Below the pieces are notes generated by a model. It searched no databases, was not told the origin of the DNA, and saw only the letters and a program-made list of their open reading frames with translations. 64,000 nucleotides of DNA from Niabella drilacis (lineage in GTDB: Bacteria > Bacteroidota > Bacteroidia > Chitinophagales > Chitinophagaceae): the NCBI RefSeq assembly GCF_900101395.1, contig NZ_FMZO01000010.1:124001-188000 (forward strand), written 5' to 3'. Both the position numbers and the translations under genes were made by a program. How positions within the stretch are numbered: position 1 is the first letter of the stretch; every line of letters starts with the position of its first letter. This document shows, one piece after another, positions 1-7,774 of the stretch.

Positions 1-1
1 T

Positions 2-898
2 GCGTTGAACTTTGGCATTGCCCAATCCGATGCGGACTATCTTGTATGTATTGATGCAGACACACAACTAAAAAAAGATGCTGTAAGCCAGCTTATGCGT
101 TACTTCATCGATGAATCAGTAGGTGCAGTAGCAGGTAATGTACAGGTAGGCAATATCAACAATGTGCTTACCCGCTGGCAATCGATCGAATACATCACCG
201 CGCAGAACTTTGACCGTCGGGCCTTTGATTATATCAACGGTATTACGGTAGTTCCCGGGGCTATCGGGGCCTTCCGCAAAAAAACCATCGTGGATGCCGG
301 GGGCTTTACAACCGATTCGCTGGCAGAAGACTGCGATCTTACAATTCGCATCCTTCGCAAAGGCTATATCATCCGTAACTGTAACGATGCCGTTGCTATT
401 ACAGAAGCCCCTGAAACCATCCGGCAATTCTTAAAACAACGGTTCCGCTGGAGCTACGGGGTTATGCAAAGCTTCTGGAAAAACAGGGACGCCTGCTTTA
501 AAGCCCGCTATAAAGGGTTGGGTATGGTTTCCCTCCCCAACATACTTTTGTTCCAGATCATACTCCCCATAATTGCACCGATCGCCGACCTGCTTTTTTT
601 CTTCTCCATCTATTACAACCGGCCAACGGAGCAGCATACCAGCTGGGCCGACCTTAACCGTATCCTGCTTTACTATGGTATATTCCTTATCGTGGATGTG
701 TTGGTGGCCGTTTTTGCTTTCAGTATTGAAAAGAAAAAAAATTACTGGCAGCTTTTGTGGCTCATTCCACAGCGCTTTGCTTACCGGCAGATCATGTATA
801 TAGTGCTGTTCCGGTCGCTTCGCCGGGCCATAAAAGGAGAAGGCCAGGGTTGGGGAAACCTGAAACGTACGGGCAACGTAGTTTTAAAAGAGCAATAG
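2..898 (+). CDS. Membrane glycosyltransferase family 2, 3' part only
   Basis: This is a processive-type GT2 glycosyltransferase cut by the window edge; the reading frame is open to base 2, so the true start lies upstream. Visible GT-A features are the DAD metal/nucleotide-sugar motif near residue 17 (counting from the TTG at base 5), the acceptor-site ED within SLAEDCDL and the QRFRW signature of processive synthases. These are followed by about three membrane segments (ILLFQIILPIIAPIADLLFF, LLYYGIFLIVDVLVAVFAF and a third near the C-terminus). The architecture fits poly-N-acetylglucosamine or cellulose/hyaluronan-synthase-like enzymes, which polymerise a nucleotide sugar at the inner membrane. 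In this phylum such domains are often fused to chitinase-like and polysaccharide-deacetylase domains, but that part would be outside the window. The family call is secure; the substrate is unknown. Confidence 0.88.
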   Translation, partial: ALNFGIAQSDADYLVCIDADTQLKKDAVSQLMRYFIDESVGAVAGNVQVGNINNVLTRWQSIEYITAQNFDRRAFDYINGITVVPGAIGAFRKKTIVDAGGFTTDSLAEDCDLTIRILRKGYIIRNCNDAVAITEAPETIRQFLKQRFRWSYGVMQSFWKNRDACFKARYKGLGMVSLPNILLFQIILPIIAPIADLLFFFSIYYNRPTEQHTSWADLNRILLYYGIFLIVDVLVAVFAFSIEKKKNYWQLLWLIPQRFAYRQIMYIVLFRSLRRAIKGEGQGWGNLKRTGNVVLKEQ

Positions 899-925
899 CC
901 CTTAATGGCTACCTCCGGGTGACGG

Positions 926-1579
926 TTAATTGGCATCGGTGGTTTCTATTCCAAACAGGGCGGGATACAATCTTATCATAGCGTAAGGCGCCCGCAGCAT
1001 GCACAGCAGCGATTCATAGTCAAAAAGGATATTTTTGCGGGGGATATTAAAAGAATCCCCATGACCAAGCACACAGTCCAGAACAGACCACAGGTAAATA
1101 CGGGCCTTCTGCTCCGGGTATTTTGAGGTAAACTCAATAAGGTACGGGATGGCTTCTTTTTTTTCTGCCAGGTACCTATAAATAACGTTCCTGGCAAATG
1201 CAGCCGTCCTTTTCTTTTTCATTTTGCTCCACTGGTCCAGCACACAATGAAGGGCATCCATCAGTAAGTGAAGGTGCGCCGCAAACCGCAGCAGGTACCG
1301 CCGGTCCGCTTCCTCGCTAAAGGCGCTGTACTCCGAACAAACGGTACAGTGTACCCATTCGCCCCAGCCGGTTTGCAGATCTTCCAGTGCAGAACTATCC
1401 AGTACAAGCATCAGGCAATAGAAGGGGTCTGATTTGACCAGGTGCATAAAATGATAACTGGGTTTAAAATCATTTTCGTCAAAATCAGCTGTTCCTCTCA
1501 GGTAGCTTTCAGAGCCGGGGTCATAGGTTGGGTCGGGCTCGCAGACCATAAATGAAATCTCGTTATTTTTGTTGTTCAT
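926..1579 (-). CDS. Hypothetical protein, 217 aa
   Basis: I do not recognise this protein. It is soluble-looking, with no signal peptide or membrane helix. The N-terminal half is acidic (repeated D/E around DPTYDPGSES and DFDENDF), and the C-terminal half is predicted mostly helical with several Cys and Trp residues. The ATG at 1577-1579 gives the full frame. It is transcribed away from the HTH regulator at 1643, and the 63-bp spacer between the two starts carries a palindrome (1607-1626) that could be a shared operator. The regulator may therefore control this gene, which is inference from position only. It converges on the glycosyltransferase gene with a 27-bp gap. Confidence 0.6.
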   Translation of the reverse strand: MNNKNNEISFMVCEPDPTYDPGSESYLRGTADFDENDFKPSYHFMHLVKSDPFYCLMLVLDSSALEDLQTGWGEWVHCTVCSEYSAFSEEADRRYLLRFAAHLHLLMDALHCVLDQWSKMKKKRTAAFARNVIYRYLAEKKEAIPYLIEFTSKYPEQKARIYLWSVLDCVLGHGDSFNIPRKNILFDYESLLCMLRAPYAMIRLYPALFGIETTDAN

Positions 1580-1606
1580 AAGTTGGTTGTTTTATTGTTA
1601 GCACCC

Positions 1607-1626
1607 TAAAGATACAAACATCTTTA
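1607..1626. promoter_or_regulatory. Palindrome in divergent promoter region
   Basis: TAAAGAT (1607-1613) and ATCTTTA (1620-1626) form a perfect 7-bp inverted repeat with a 6-bp spacer, between the divergent starts of the unknown gene (ATG at 1579) and the HTH gene (ATG at 1643). Read on either strand it gives a TATCTTTA- or CATCTTTA-like sequence resembling the Bacteroidota -7 element. It could be two overlapping promoters, an operator for the HTH protein, or both. Confidence 0.4.
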
Positions 1627-1642
1627 TGAAAAACAAATATAA

Positions 1643-2047
1643 ATGAGTAAAATTTCAACTTTTTTTGATCGACTGGAAATATTCAGCAGGAATGAAGGAT
1701 TTAATTCGATCAATGATTTTGCCATTAATGGATTGAAATACAAGTCATCGCAAAAGCTAAACCGGTTGAGAGACGGTACGCGAAGGCCTTCCCTTGAGAT
1801 CATTGAAGACATTAAAAACAAGTTTGAAAATGTTGACCTGAACTGGCTTATCGCCAACAAAAGGGAAAAACCTGTGCAGGGCATTGACAATGTGATGGAG
1901 GACCCCGCCCCCTGTAAAGATTGTCAATGGCGGGACAGGCTCATTACTTCCCAGGAGCAAACGATCAAGGCTTTGCATGACAAAGCAAATGCTTTGCAGC
2001 TGGCTATGGAAATATTAGGCAGGAAAGCTATGGAAAAAAAATCCTGA
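1643..2047 (+). CDS. Helix-turn-helix transcriptional regulator
   Basis: A 134-residue protein with an N-terminal XRE/Cro-like helical domain (about residues 1-75; the stretch around FAINGLKYKSSQKLNRLRDG and PSLEIIEDIKNKF fits the recognition region) ending in the LNWLIANKREK segment. That segment matches the 'NWLLTGEG' edge typical of phage-repressor-like regulators in Bacteroidota. A short linker with CKDC (possible metal or redox pair) leads to a C-terminal coiled coil (about 95-130, SQEQTIKALHDKANALQLAM) likely used for dimerisation. It diverges from the unknown gene at 926-1579 across a palindrome. It probably represses itself and perhaps its neighbour. The HTH call is fairly sure, the targets are inference. 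Confidence 0.7.
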   Translation: MSKISTFFDRLEIFSRNEGFNSINDFAINGLKYKSSQKLNRLRDGTRRPSLEIIEDIKNKFENVDLNWLIANKREKPVQGIDNVMEDPAPCKDCQWRDRLITSQEQTIKALHDKANALQLAMEILGRKAMEKKS

Positions 2048-2058
2048 ACCCGGCGGCC

Positions 2059-2736
2059 TCAGTCTGTCAGCAGATCGGGGCGGCGATCCTTTGTGCGTTG
2101 CAGCGCCTGTTCATAACGCCATTCTTCAATTTTAGCATGATTGCCGCTCATAAGCACTTCTGGGACCTTCATCCCCTCAAAATCCACGGGGCGGGTGTAT
2201 ACCGGCGGCGCCAGCAGGTTGTCCTGGAAGGAATCAGTTAAAGCCGATGTTTCATCATTGAGCACTCCCGGCAGCAGGCGGCCGATGGAGTCTACCAGAA
2301 CAGCGGCGGCCAGCTCTCCGCCACTCAATACGTAATCACCAATAGAAATTTCAAGGGTCACATATTTCTGCCGGATACGTTCGTCAATACCTTTATAATG
2401 ACCGCAGATGATCAGCAGGTTTTCTTTTAGGGAAAGGGTATTGGCCATGCGCTGGTTCAGCGTTTTTCCATCCGGCGTCACATAGATGATCGCATCAAAT
2501 TGCCGGTTGGCAGAAAGCTCGGTGATAGCGCTTACCAGCGGCTCGCACATCATTACCATACCTGCTCCTCCCCCATATTGATAATCATCCACCTGTCCAT
2601 ATTCATTTACCGCCCATTTGCGTAAATGATGCACCGCAACAGTAAGTAATCCCTTATCCTGTGCACGTTTCATAATACTGTGTTCAAAAGGGCTGGCCAA
2701 TAATTCCGGTAAAACAGAAATGATATCAATATGCAT
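2059..2736 (-). CDS. trmD: tRNA (guanine-N1)-methyltransferase TrmD
   Basis: TrmD uses S-adenosylmethionine to methylate N1 of G37 next to the anticodon in a subset of tRNAs, preventing frameshifting. The 225-residue protein shows the SPOUT trefoil-knot signatures in order: [16 protein letters not shown] (51-66), [10 protein letters not shown] (111-120) and [13 protein letters not shown] (131-143, the SAM-binding knot). These are followed by the helical C-terminal domain with LAPPVYTRP and the [13 protein letters not shown] tRNA-contact segment. The length is normal for the phylum. The start ATG at 2734-2736 gives the conserved [11 protein letters not shown] beginning. In many bacteria trmD sits with rpsP, rimM and rplS; here it is alone, converging on the HTH gene with an 11-bp gap. 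Confidence 0.97.
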   Translation of the reverse strand: MHIDIISVLPELLASPFEHSIMKRAQDKGLLTVAVHHLRKWAVNEYGQVDDYQYGGGAGMVMMCEPLVSAITELSANRQFDAIIYVTPDGKTLNQRMANTLSLKENLLIICGHYKGIDERIRQKYVTLEISIGDYVLSGGELAAAVLVDSIGRLLPGVLNDETSALTDSFQDNLLAPPVYTRPVDFEGMKVPEVLMSGNHAKIEEWRYEQALQRTKDRRPDLLTD

Positions 2737-2744
2737 GGAAGATA

Positions 2745-2791
2745 TTTGAAATTTGAGCTGCTGGCTTTTAATTGGTAGTTTGAAATTTGAG
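2745..2791. repeat. Pair of 13-bp direct repeats, low-complexity spacer
   Basis: TTTGAAATTTGAG occurs exactly at 2745-2757 and 2779-2791, upstream of trmD. The 12-bp reverse complement CTCAAATTTCAA recurs at 30664-30675 in another intergenic region. The flanking DNA (to about 2860) is made of similar TTGAA/CTTTAAAC words. It resembles the short dispersed intergenic repeats common in Chitinophagaceae; no function is apparent. Confidence 0.5.
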
Positions 2792-2908
2792 GAATGGGGG
2801 TCCCGGAAGTGAAAACGGCCAAACCTTGAACGTTGAACTTTAAACCTCTAACCTCAAACAAAAGACCTATCAGCAGGCACAAATTACCGATTAAAAATCC
2901 AAAAAACC

Positions 2909-3514
2909 TTATTCTTCTTTCAACGCATCCAGCACCAGCTTCAGCTGCTTTACGTAGCGGCCATAAAACCGGTCGATCCAGATAACGGTAAACGTAACGA
3001 TCAGAACAGTCACTACCACCACCAGTAACAGCGCGAGGTAAGGGTTTTCAAATACAACCAGATGAGCATTGTGGGTCTTCAGTTCCGAATAGAGCAGCAA
3101 TCCGCCGGTAAAATAGGCAAAGGGCATGATCAGGAATGAAAAGGATTTGTACCGCTCCATATTCAGCCTCAGGTTATAATACAATTCCAAAAGACTATCC
3201 TTGGTGCTGGCGCCATATTGCTGTACTTGGCTGTAGAATTGATAAAAATGATACAGGTAGTAGGCACTGGCCATTACCAGCAGGGCATAGGCCATATAGT
3301 AGATGGGGAACAGCGAAGGCAGCAGCTTCATTTGAAATGGAAAAATCCCGATCAGCGCAATCGCAATAAGCTGCACCACTAATTCCTTCTTCATATTCTT
3401 TTTCAACTGGTCCAGCGGGTGCTGTGCAGCCTTCAATTGTTCAACCGATGCAGGAACCTGTACGTCATCTGCGCCTTCCTCGTTCCACTGCGTTTTTAGT
3501 TCGTCAAAATTCAT
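2909..3514 (-). CDS. Membrane protein, likely partner of the ECF sigma factor
   Basis: A 201-residue protein with a soluble N-terminus (about 1-45, MNFDELKTQWNEEGADD then a basic helix) and about four membrane segments: LVVQLIAIALIGIFPFQM, YYMAYALLVMASAYYLYHFY, FLIMPFAYFTGGLLLY and YLALLLVVVVTVLIVTFTVI. Its start codon overlaps the end of the sigma-factor gene by 11 bp, so the two are translationally coupled. A cytoplasmic N-terminal domain followed by membrane helices, encoded directly after an ECF sigma gene, is the classic anti-sigma arrangement, although no ZAS zinc motif is visible. Function as an anti-sigma factor is inference from context and topology. Confidence 0.7.
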   Translation of the reverse strand: MNFDELKTQWNEEGADDVQVPASVEQLKAAQHPLDQLKKNMKKELVVQLIAIALIGIFPFQMKLLPSLFPIYYMAYALLVMASAYYLYHFYQFYSQVQQYGASTKDSLLELYYNLRLNMERYKSFSFLIMPFAYFTGGLLLYSELKTHNAHLVVFENPYLALLLVVVVTVLIVTFTVIWIDRFYGRYVKQLKLVLDALKEE

Positions 3515-4064
3515 ACCCCTGTTTTTTTATAATGGTTTGTAATTTTTCTTTTGTCCGGTTTAACCGTACCCTGGCATTTCCTTCGCTGATCCCCAGCTGC
3601 TGTCCGATCTCTTTGTGGGATAAGCCTTCCATAAAGTAGAAGATGACCGCTTTTTCTACCGGGTTCAGCTCCTGCGCCGCCTTGTAGAAGGCATTCAGCT
3701 GTGTTTCCTTGTGCGAGGGAGGCCCCTCATCGGCAGCATCGGGAATTCCGGTATAGGTCACCTGTTTTTTATAGGTCTGCTCTTTCCTCAAAAAAGTGAT
3801 CGCTGTATTGATCGCCACCCGGTACATCCAGGTAGAGAACCGGCTGTCCCCTTTAAAACCCGGATACGATTTCCAAAGCTGTATAATCATCTCCTGGTGC
3901 AGGTCTTCACGGTCCTCCGGCTGGTCCATATACATACGGGCCACCTTGTGCAGTATGCCTGCGTGTTGCTGAATGCTGGCCAGGAAAAAAGCTTCTGATT
4001 GCGGCACGTTTTTGTTCTGGTTTATAAATGGTAAAATACTGAAATGATTTACAATGTTAGTCAT
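3504..4064 (-). CDS. ECF-type RNA polymerase sigma factor
   Basis: A 186-residue sigma-70 family protein of the extracytoplasmic-function group. Region 2 spans roughly residues 35-100, with the EDREDLHQEMIIQLWKSYPG core and RFSTWMYRVAINTA (-10 recognition). A short linker leads to region 4 (about 125-180), with the HTH LSHKEIGQQLGISEGNARVR that reads the -35 element. Region 3 and region 1.1 are absent, as expected for the ECF group. It is coupled to a membrane protein gene that is probably its anti-sigma factor. A TGTAACGAAT word lies just upstream of its start and the same word occurs upstream of the next minus-strand gene (traB-like), so autoregulation and control of that gene are possible. 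Confidence 0.92.
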   Translation of the reverse strand: MTNIVNHFSILPFINQNKNVPQSEAFFLASIQQHAGILHKVARMYMDQPEDREDLHQEMIIQLWKSYPGFKGDSRFSTWMYRVAINTAITFLRKEQTYKKQVTYTGIPDAADEGPPSHKETQLNAFYKAAQELNPVEKAVIFYFMEGLSHKEIGQQLGISEGNARVRLNRTKEKLQTIIKKQGYEF

Positions 4065-4075
4065 CCCCGAAGGTC

Positions 4076-4085
4076 ATTCGTTACA
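4076..4085 (-). promoter_or_regulatory. TGTAACGAAT motif upstream of sigma gene
   Basis: On the minus strand TGTAACGAAT ends 11 bp before the sigma-factor ATG (4064). The identical 10-mer occurs at 5049-5058, 39 bp before the TraB/GumN start. TGTAAC-type -35 boxes are plausible for ECF sigma factors of this phylum. I infer a candidate ECF-dependent promoter element, though this copy is so close to the start codon that it may be incidental or may imply a longer true leader. Confidence 0.3.
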
Positions 4086-4124
4086 CCGTTTTGAAAAATT
4101 ATTTTTAAAGCGGTCATAAACGGT

Positions 4125-5009
4125 TCACCGGCCCTGATCCAATACCGGTTTTACCTGGTACCCCTGCCTGCGAAGCAATGCCAGCAAGCCCGCCGTTCCC
4201 CAAAGATGGCCCGCACCAACCGCAAATACAGTACACTCCTTTTGCATGATCCCCGGCATCTGCCCGGCCCAGTTATTGTTGCGCCGGGTCAGCAGTAATG
4301 CCTCGGCTTTCTCCGACATAAAATCAGGATTTTTTAACGCGTGGTCCAGGGCCGGCAGGTCTTCATTTTTGTAGGCGGCTACCATAGCTCCGCTTGCGGC
4401 TTTATACCGGCTGCCTTTCTTTAGCAGGTCGATGCAGTCGTCCCAGCTATAGATCTGTTCCAGGTAGTTGCTTTGCTCACGGATCTTTTCCAGGCCCCCA
4501 ACCGTTTTCTTGTCTTTTACAGCCCGGTCGATCAGCTCAAGTTCCATCATCTTTATTTCTTCCTGCGGACAGTCGATCGCCTTTAATGCAAACAGGGAAT
4601 ACAGGCCGGCGATGGTGTAATGGTCCGCCTGCTCCAGCGTAAGATTATACAACTTCAATGCGGACCGCATGGCTTCGGTTTGTTGCGGGTTCAGCTGTTC
4701 GCTGATGGTTTTCGCACTCTGCATCATTTTACCCATGGCATCCATTTCCTCAGGATCCGTAAAATCCACTTCCAGGTACAGGCGGGTGGCGGCATCCAGG
4801 GCCTTTGCCACTTTGGGTTTCAGTTCAAAATCCTTTTTGCACAGGGCATGCATGGTACCCAGTACGTAGGAGGACTTTGTTAACCCGTTGCCGGAGATCT
4901 CCCATAACAGGCTCGTGGCCTTCGGAGTTTTATTTGCTGTTTTTTTTGATTGGGCCATTCCACTCACACATAAAATAACGGCTACTGCTAAAAGGCTTGT
5001 TCTTTTCAT
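4125..5009 (-). CDS. TraB/GumN family protein (TIKI-like)
   Basis: A 294-residue exported protein with an N-terminal Sec signal peptide (MKRTSLLAVAVILCVSGMAQ). The TraB/GumN domain follows: the LLWEISGNG strand, the GTMH motif at 51-54, and near the C-terminus the paired GAGHLWGTAGLLALLRRQGY motif. The GxMH and GxGH histidines are the conserved metal-site residues of the family, which includes the TIKI metalloproteases; bacterial members are uncharacterised. It lies just upstream of the sigma gene on the same strand but separated by 60 bp, and carries its own copy of the TGTAACGAAT word. It may belong to the sigma regulon (inference). Confidence 0.85.
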   Translation of the reverse strand: MKRTSLLAVAVILCVSGMAQSKKTANKTPKATSLLWEISGNGLTKSSYVLGTMHALCKKDFELKPKVAKALDAATRLYLEVDFTDPEEMDAMGKMMQSAKTISEQLNPQQTEAMRSALKLYNLTLEQADHYTIAGLYSLFALKAIDCPQEEIKMMELELIDRAVKDKKTVGGLEKIREQSNYLEQIYSWDDCIDLLKKGSRYKAASGAMVAAYKNEDLPALDHALKNPDFMSEKAEALLLTRRNNNWAGQMPGIMQKECTVFAVGAGHLWGTAGLLALLRRQGYQVKPVLDQGR

Positions 5010-5048
5010 TACTAACCAATTTTATACAGTAGGTAAGCAAAGCGAGCA

Positions 5049-5058
5049 ATTCGTTACA
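5049..5058 (-). promoter_or_regulatory. TGTAACGAAT motif upstream of TraB/GumN gene
   Basis: Second exact copy of the 10-mer found upstream of the ECF sigma gene, here 39 bp before the start codon. This distance fits a -35 element followed by a -10 region and a short leader. Candidate ECF promoter element (inference). Confidence 0.35.
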
Positions 5059-5142
5059 GCTTTTTCCGATTTTCTTTAATAGCCCCTTTAACAAAAATGC
5101 AGGCGCCCAGATGCGGACAGCCGGCGGCACCGTGCGGGTACA

Positions 5143-5535
5143 CTATCCCTCTTCGCCTTCCATAAAATCATCCAGGTCTCTCCGCTCCTTTTTGGTAGGA
5201 CGTCCGATCTTGCTCAGGCGCTTGCCGCTGAAAAACGAAGCCGCCTGCACCTTCGCTTTTTCAAGCTCCTCAGGGGGGGTAAGATCGGTATAATGCCTGA
5301 TGGCCTCTTCATACTTAACCCGGGTGTGCAGCAGGCCGGTAACTTTTATTACCCATTTACGGCCTTCGGTCCGTACATCATATACGTCCCCTACATGCAC
5401 GTTCTTACCGGGCTTGGCCGGCTCTTCCTGGTATTTTACCTTATTATCGTTACAGGCATCGGTGGCCAGTCTTCTTGTTTTAAAAAGCCGGATCGACCAG
5501 AGGTATTTATCTAAACGTAATTTTTCCTTTTCCAT
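5143..5535 (-). CDS. hslR: S4-domain RNA-binding protein, Hsp15 (HslR)-like
   Basis: A 130-residue basic protein with an N-terminal S4 domain (about 5-65: RLDKYLWSIRLFKTRRLA, then VKYQEEPAKPGKNVHVGD), followed by a beta strand segment and a charged helical tail (PTKKERRDLDDF). Length and layout match Hsp15, which in E. coli binds 50S subunits carrying stranded peptidyl-tRNA and helps recycle them. The start MEKEKLRLDKYL is conserved-looking. It is separated from the upstream dipeptidase by 318 bp of repeat-bearing DNA. The S4 call is secure, and the equivalence to E. coli HslR is likely but by family only. Confidence 0.85.
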   Translation of the reverse strand: MEKEKLRLDKYLWSIRLFKTRRLATDACNDNKVKYQEEPAKPGKNVHVGDVYDVRTEGRKWVIKVTGLLHTRVKYEEAIRHYTDLTPPEELEKAKVQAASFFSGKRLSKIGRPTKKERRDLDDFMEGEEG

Positions 5536-5543
5536 TCTTTAAT

Positions 5544-5560
5544 GCCACGAATGCACGAAT
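5544..5560. repeat. Intergenic repeat copy, GCCACGAATGCACGAAT
   Basis: GCCACGAATGCACGAAT lies just upstream of the hslR-like start. The same GCCACGAATGC core recurs at 5807-5817 and, inverted, at 5837-5847. The 5536-5853 spacer has no gene I can support; besides these repeats it holds AT-rich DNA that may contain the hslR promoter. Confidence 0.5.
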
Positions 5561-5803
5561 AATTTTTTATTATCAACCCTCTTAGAGAGTGCACAATGAT
5601 CTCTTATCTGAATTTTTGAAATTGATCTTTTTATAACACGATTCTCTTATAATTCAACCGGGGTTCTCCAAAATGCACCAGCAATGCAAGACGATTCCTC
5701 GAAACTTTAAGGTAGTTAATACATTGCGCGGTGTGTTCATCAATGAGTCCGGTAGCTTTCTTCTTTATAAACAATCTCCATAGTGGTTAGCATTAATCTA
5801 TTT

Positions 5804-5850
5804 AAAGCCACGAATGCGCGCATAAATTACATCCGTGCATTCGTGGCTTT
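5804..5850. terminator. 14-bp inverted repeat after dipeptidase gene
   Basis: AAAGCCACGAATGC (5804-5817) and GCATTCGTGGCTTT (5837-5850) are perfect inverted repeats with a 19-bp loop, ending 3 bp from the dipeptidase stop codon at 5854. Read on the minus strand the stem ends in GGCTTT then AAAT, so there is little T-tract. It may act as an mRNA-stabilising hairpin or weak terminator, and belongs to the same repeat family as 5544-5560. Confidence 0.5.
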
Positions 5851-5853
5851 TGT

Positions 5854-7218
5854 TTATTCCCCAAAATACTTATGAAAATAAGGGATGGTTTCAATACCCT
5901 TATAGTAGTTTTCGATATTATATTTTTCGTTGGGACTGTGTAAGCCATCATTGTCCAGCCCAAAGCCCATGAAGATGATCTTGATGCCCAGCTCGTTTTC
6001 CAGTACGGAGCAAATGGGAATGCTGCCCCCTCCTTTTACGGGGATGGGCGTTTTACCAAAGGTGGTTTCCAGCGCTTTGGAAGCTGCCTGGTAGCCCTTA
6101 CTGTCGATAGGGGTGCCATAGGGCTCCCCGCCATGATGTTCAAAGGCGGTTATATCCACACAGGGGGGCGCGATCTTACGGAAATGTTCCAGCAACAGTT
6201 TCGTGATCTTTTCACTGGACTGGTTCGGCACCAGTCTTGCAGAGATCTTTGCCGTGGCTTTTGCCGGCAATACCGTTTTGGCCCCTTCCCCGGTGTAGCC
6301 GCCCCAGATCCCGTTTAGCTCCAGGGTTGGGCGGATACCGGTACGCTCATAGGTAGAGAATCCCTTTTCTCCATACAGCTCTTTAATACCGATCTCATCT
6401 TTATATTCCTGCTCATTAAAAGGGGCTTTATTGATCAGCTCCCGCTCATCGGCCGATATTTCCAGCACATCCTCATAAAAACCGGGGATGGTAATATGAT
6501 TGTCCGCATCATGACAACTGGCGATCATTTTCGACAGGATCACGATCGGGTTGGCCACCGCACCACCGTAAGTACCACTGTGCAGATCCCTGGCAGCGGC
6601 CGTTACTTCCACCTCAATATAACTCAGCCCGCGCACACCCGTATCCAGTGAAGGATTTTCCATGCTCAGCAGCGAGCTGTCGCTGATCAGGATCACATCA
6701 GCTTTCAGCAGTTCTTTATGCGCTGCTACAAAGGCACCCAGGTTGGGAGATCCAACTTCTTCCTCACCCTCAATAATAAACTTGATATTGGTGGCCATCG
6801 TATTGGTATGCACCATTGTTTCCAGCGCCTTTACGTGCATGTAAAACTGCCCTTTGTCGTCGGCACTGCCACGCGCAAAAACTTTACCATCCCTGATCGT
6901 AGGCTCAAACGGAGGTGTATTCCACAGCTCCAGTGGTTCCACTGGCTGTACATCATAGTGTCCATATACCAGCACCGTGGGTTTTGATGGATCAATGATC
7001 TTTTCGCCATATACTGCCGGGTGCCCGCCTGTTTCCATCACCGCTGCCTTGTCACAGCCGGATGCCAGCAGGGCCGCTTTTACCGCTTCCGCGCATTGCT
7101 TCATATCCGCTTTGTTCTCGCTTTTGGCGCTGATGGAGGGGATCCGTAAAAGGTCCATCATCTCATTGAGAAAGCGCTCCTTATTTTCCTCCTGGTATTT
7201 TTTCCATACTTCAGACAT
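5854..7218 (-). CDS. M20-family dipeptidase
   Basis: A 454-residue cytosolic di-zinc peptidase of the M20 carnosinase/PepV-like group, hydrolysing dipeptides and finishing peptide catabolism. Metal ligands and catalytic residues are visible: GHYDVQP (H87, catalytic D89), GSADDKG (bridging D120), the catalytic/ligand EE in EGEEEVGS (about 153-154), a ligand region ISDSS and the late LHSPNE histidine near the C-terminus. The lid/dimerisation domain sits at about 200-340 with the RDLHSGTYGG segment. There is no signal peptide. It is monocistronic and divergent from the Gre-like gene. Functionally it fits with the POT/OPT peptide transporters at 49.6-55.2 kb. Confidence 0.93.
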   Translation of the reverse strand: MSEVWKKYQEENKERFLNEMMDLLRIPSISAKSENKADMKQCAEAVKAALLASGCDKAAVMETGGHPAVYGEKIIDPSKPTVLVYGHYDVQPVEPLELWNTPPFEPTIRDGKVFARGSADDKGQFYMHVKALETMVHTNTMATNIKFIIEGEEEVGSPNLGAFVAAHKELLKADVILISDSSLLSMENPSLDTGVRGLSYIEVEVTAAARDLHSGTYGGAVANPIVILSKMIASCHDADNHITIPGFYEDVLEISADERELINKAPFNEQEYKDEIGIKELYGEKGFSTYERTGIRPTLELNGIWGGYTGEGAKTVLPAKATAKISARLVPNQSSEKITKLLLEHFRKIAPPCVDITAFEHHGGEPYGTPIDSKGYQAASKALETTFGKTPIPVKGGGSIPICSVLENELGIKIIFMGFGLDNDGLHSPNEKYNIENYYKGIETIPYFHKYFGE

Positions 7219-7328
7219 AGTATAATATTTTGTCCTGCGAAGGTAAGGAATTGAGCGGTTAGGTTGATTTTCCGTTGCGCCTCCGGGAACCGTATAAATA
7301 TGCGTAACTTTAAGGAAACAGGTGAAAA

Positions 7329-7769
7329 ATGAAAAAAGAGATCCTTGACGTCATTCTTAAGACACTTGAAAAAGACGCTACCGGGGTAGAGCAGGAGATC
7401 AGCACACAGGATACCAATGCCGGTATTGATACAGAAGCCACCACGGACCTCGATGCCATTTCGCAGCGGGACCAGGCAACAGATATCTACAACCTCCTGC
7501 AACAACCAAAAGAAACGGCAGCCAATACAGTAGCCATCGTAAAAAAATACCGGGACCTGTTACGCAATGATGTAGGCCCGGGGGCGCTGGTAGAAACCAC
7601 CGAACATTTTTTCCTGGTTGGAGTAGTGCTTCCGCCCCTGGAGATCAATGGCAAAAAGGTAGCGGGCATTACCACAGACGCCCCGGCCTATGCCAACCTG
7701 GAAGGCAAGAAAAAGGGCGATGAAGTTCATTTGGGTGAAGCCGATTACCTGATCCTGTCGGTACAGTAG
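7329..7769 (+). CDS. GreA/GreB-like C-terminal-domain protein
   Basis: A 146-residue protein. The C-terminal part (about 78-146) has the FKBP-like Gre C-domain pattern: VGPGALVETTEHFFLV, then ITTDAPAYANLEGKKKGDEVHLG and a final hydrophobic strand YLILSV. The N-terminal part is acidic and Thr/Asp-rich (GIDTEATTDLDAISQRD), rather than the long basic-tipped coiled coil that GreA inserts into the RNA polymerase secondary channel. It may bind polymerase without cleavage-factor activity, or do something else; short Gre-like proteins of this kind are widespread in Bacteroidota and unassigned. It ends 5 bp from the convergent efflux adaptor gene. Confidence 0.65.
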   Translation: MKKEILDVILKTLEKDATGVEQEISTQDTNAGIDTEATTDLDAISQRDQATDIYNLLQQPKETAANTVAIVKKYRDLLRNDVGPGALVETTEHFFLVGVVLPPLEINGKKVAGITTDAPAYANLEGKKKGDEVHLGEADYLILSVQ

Positions 7770-7774
7770 CGCAC

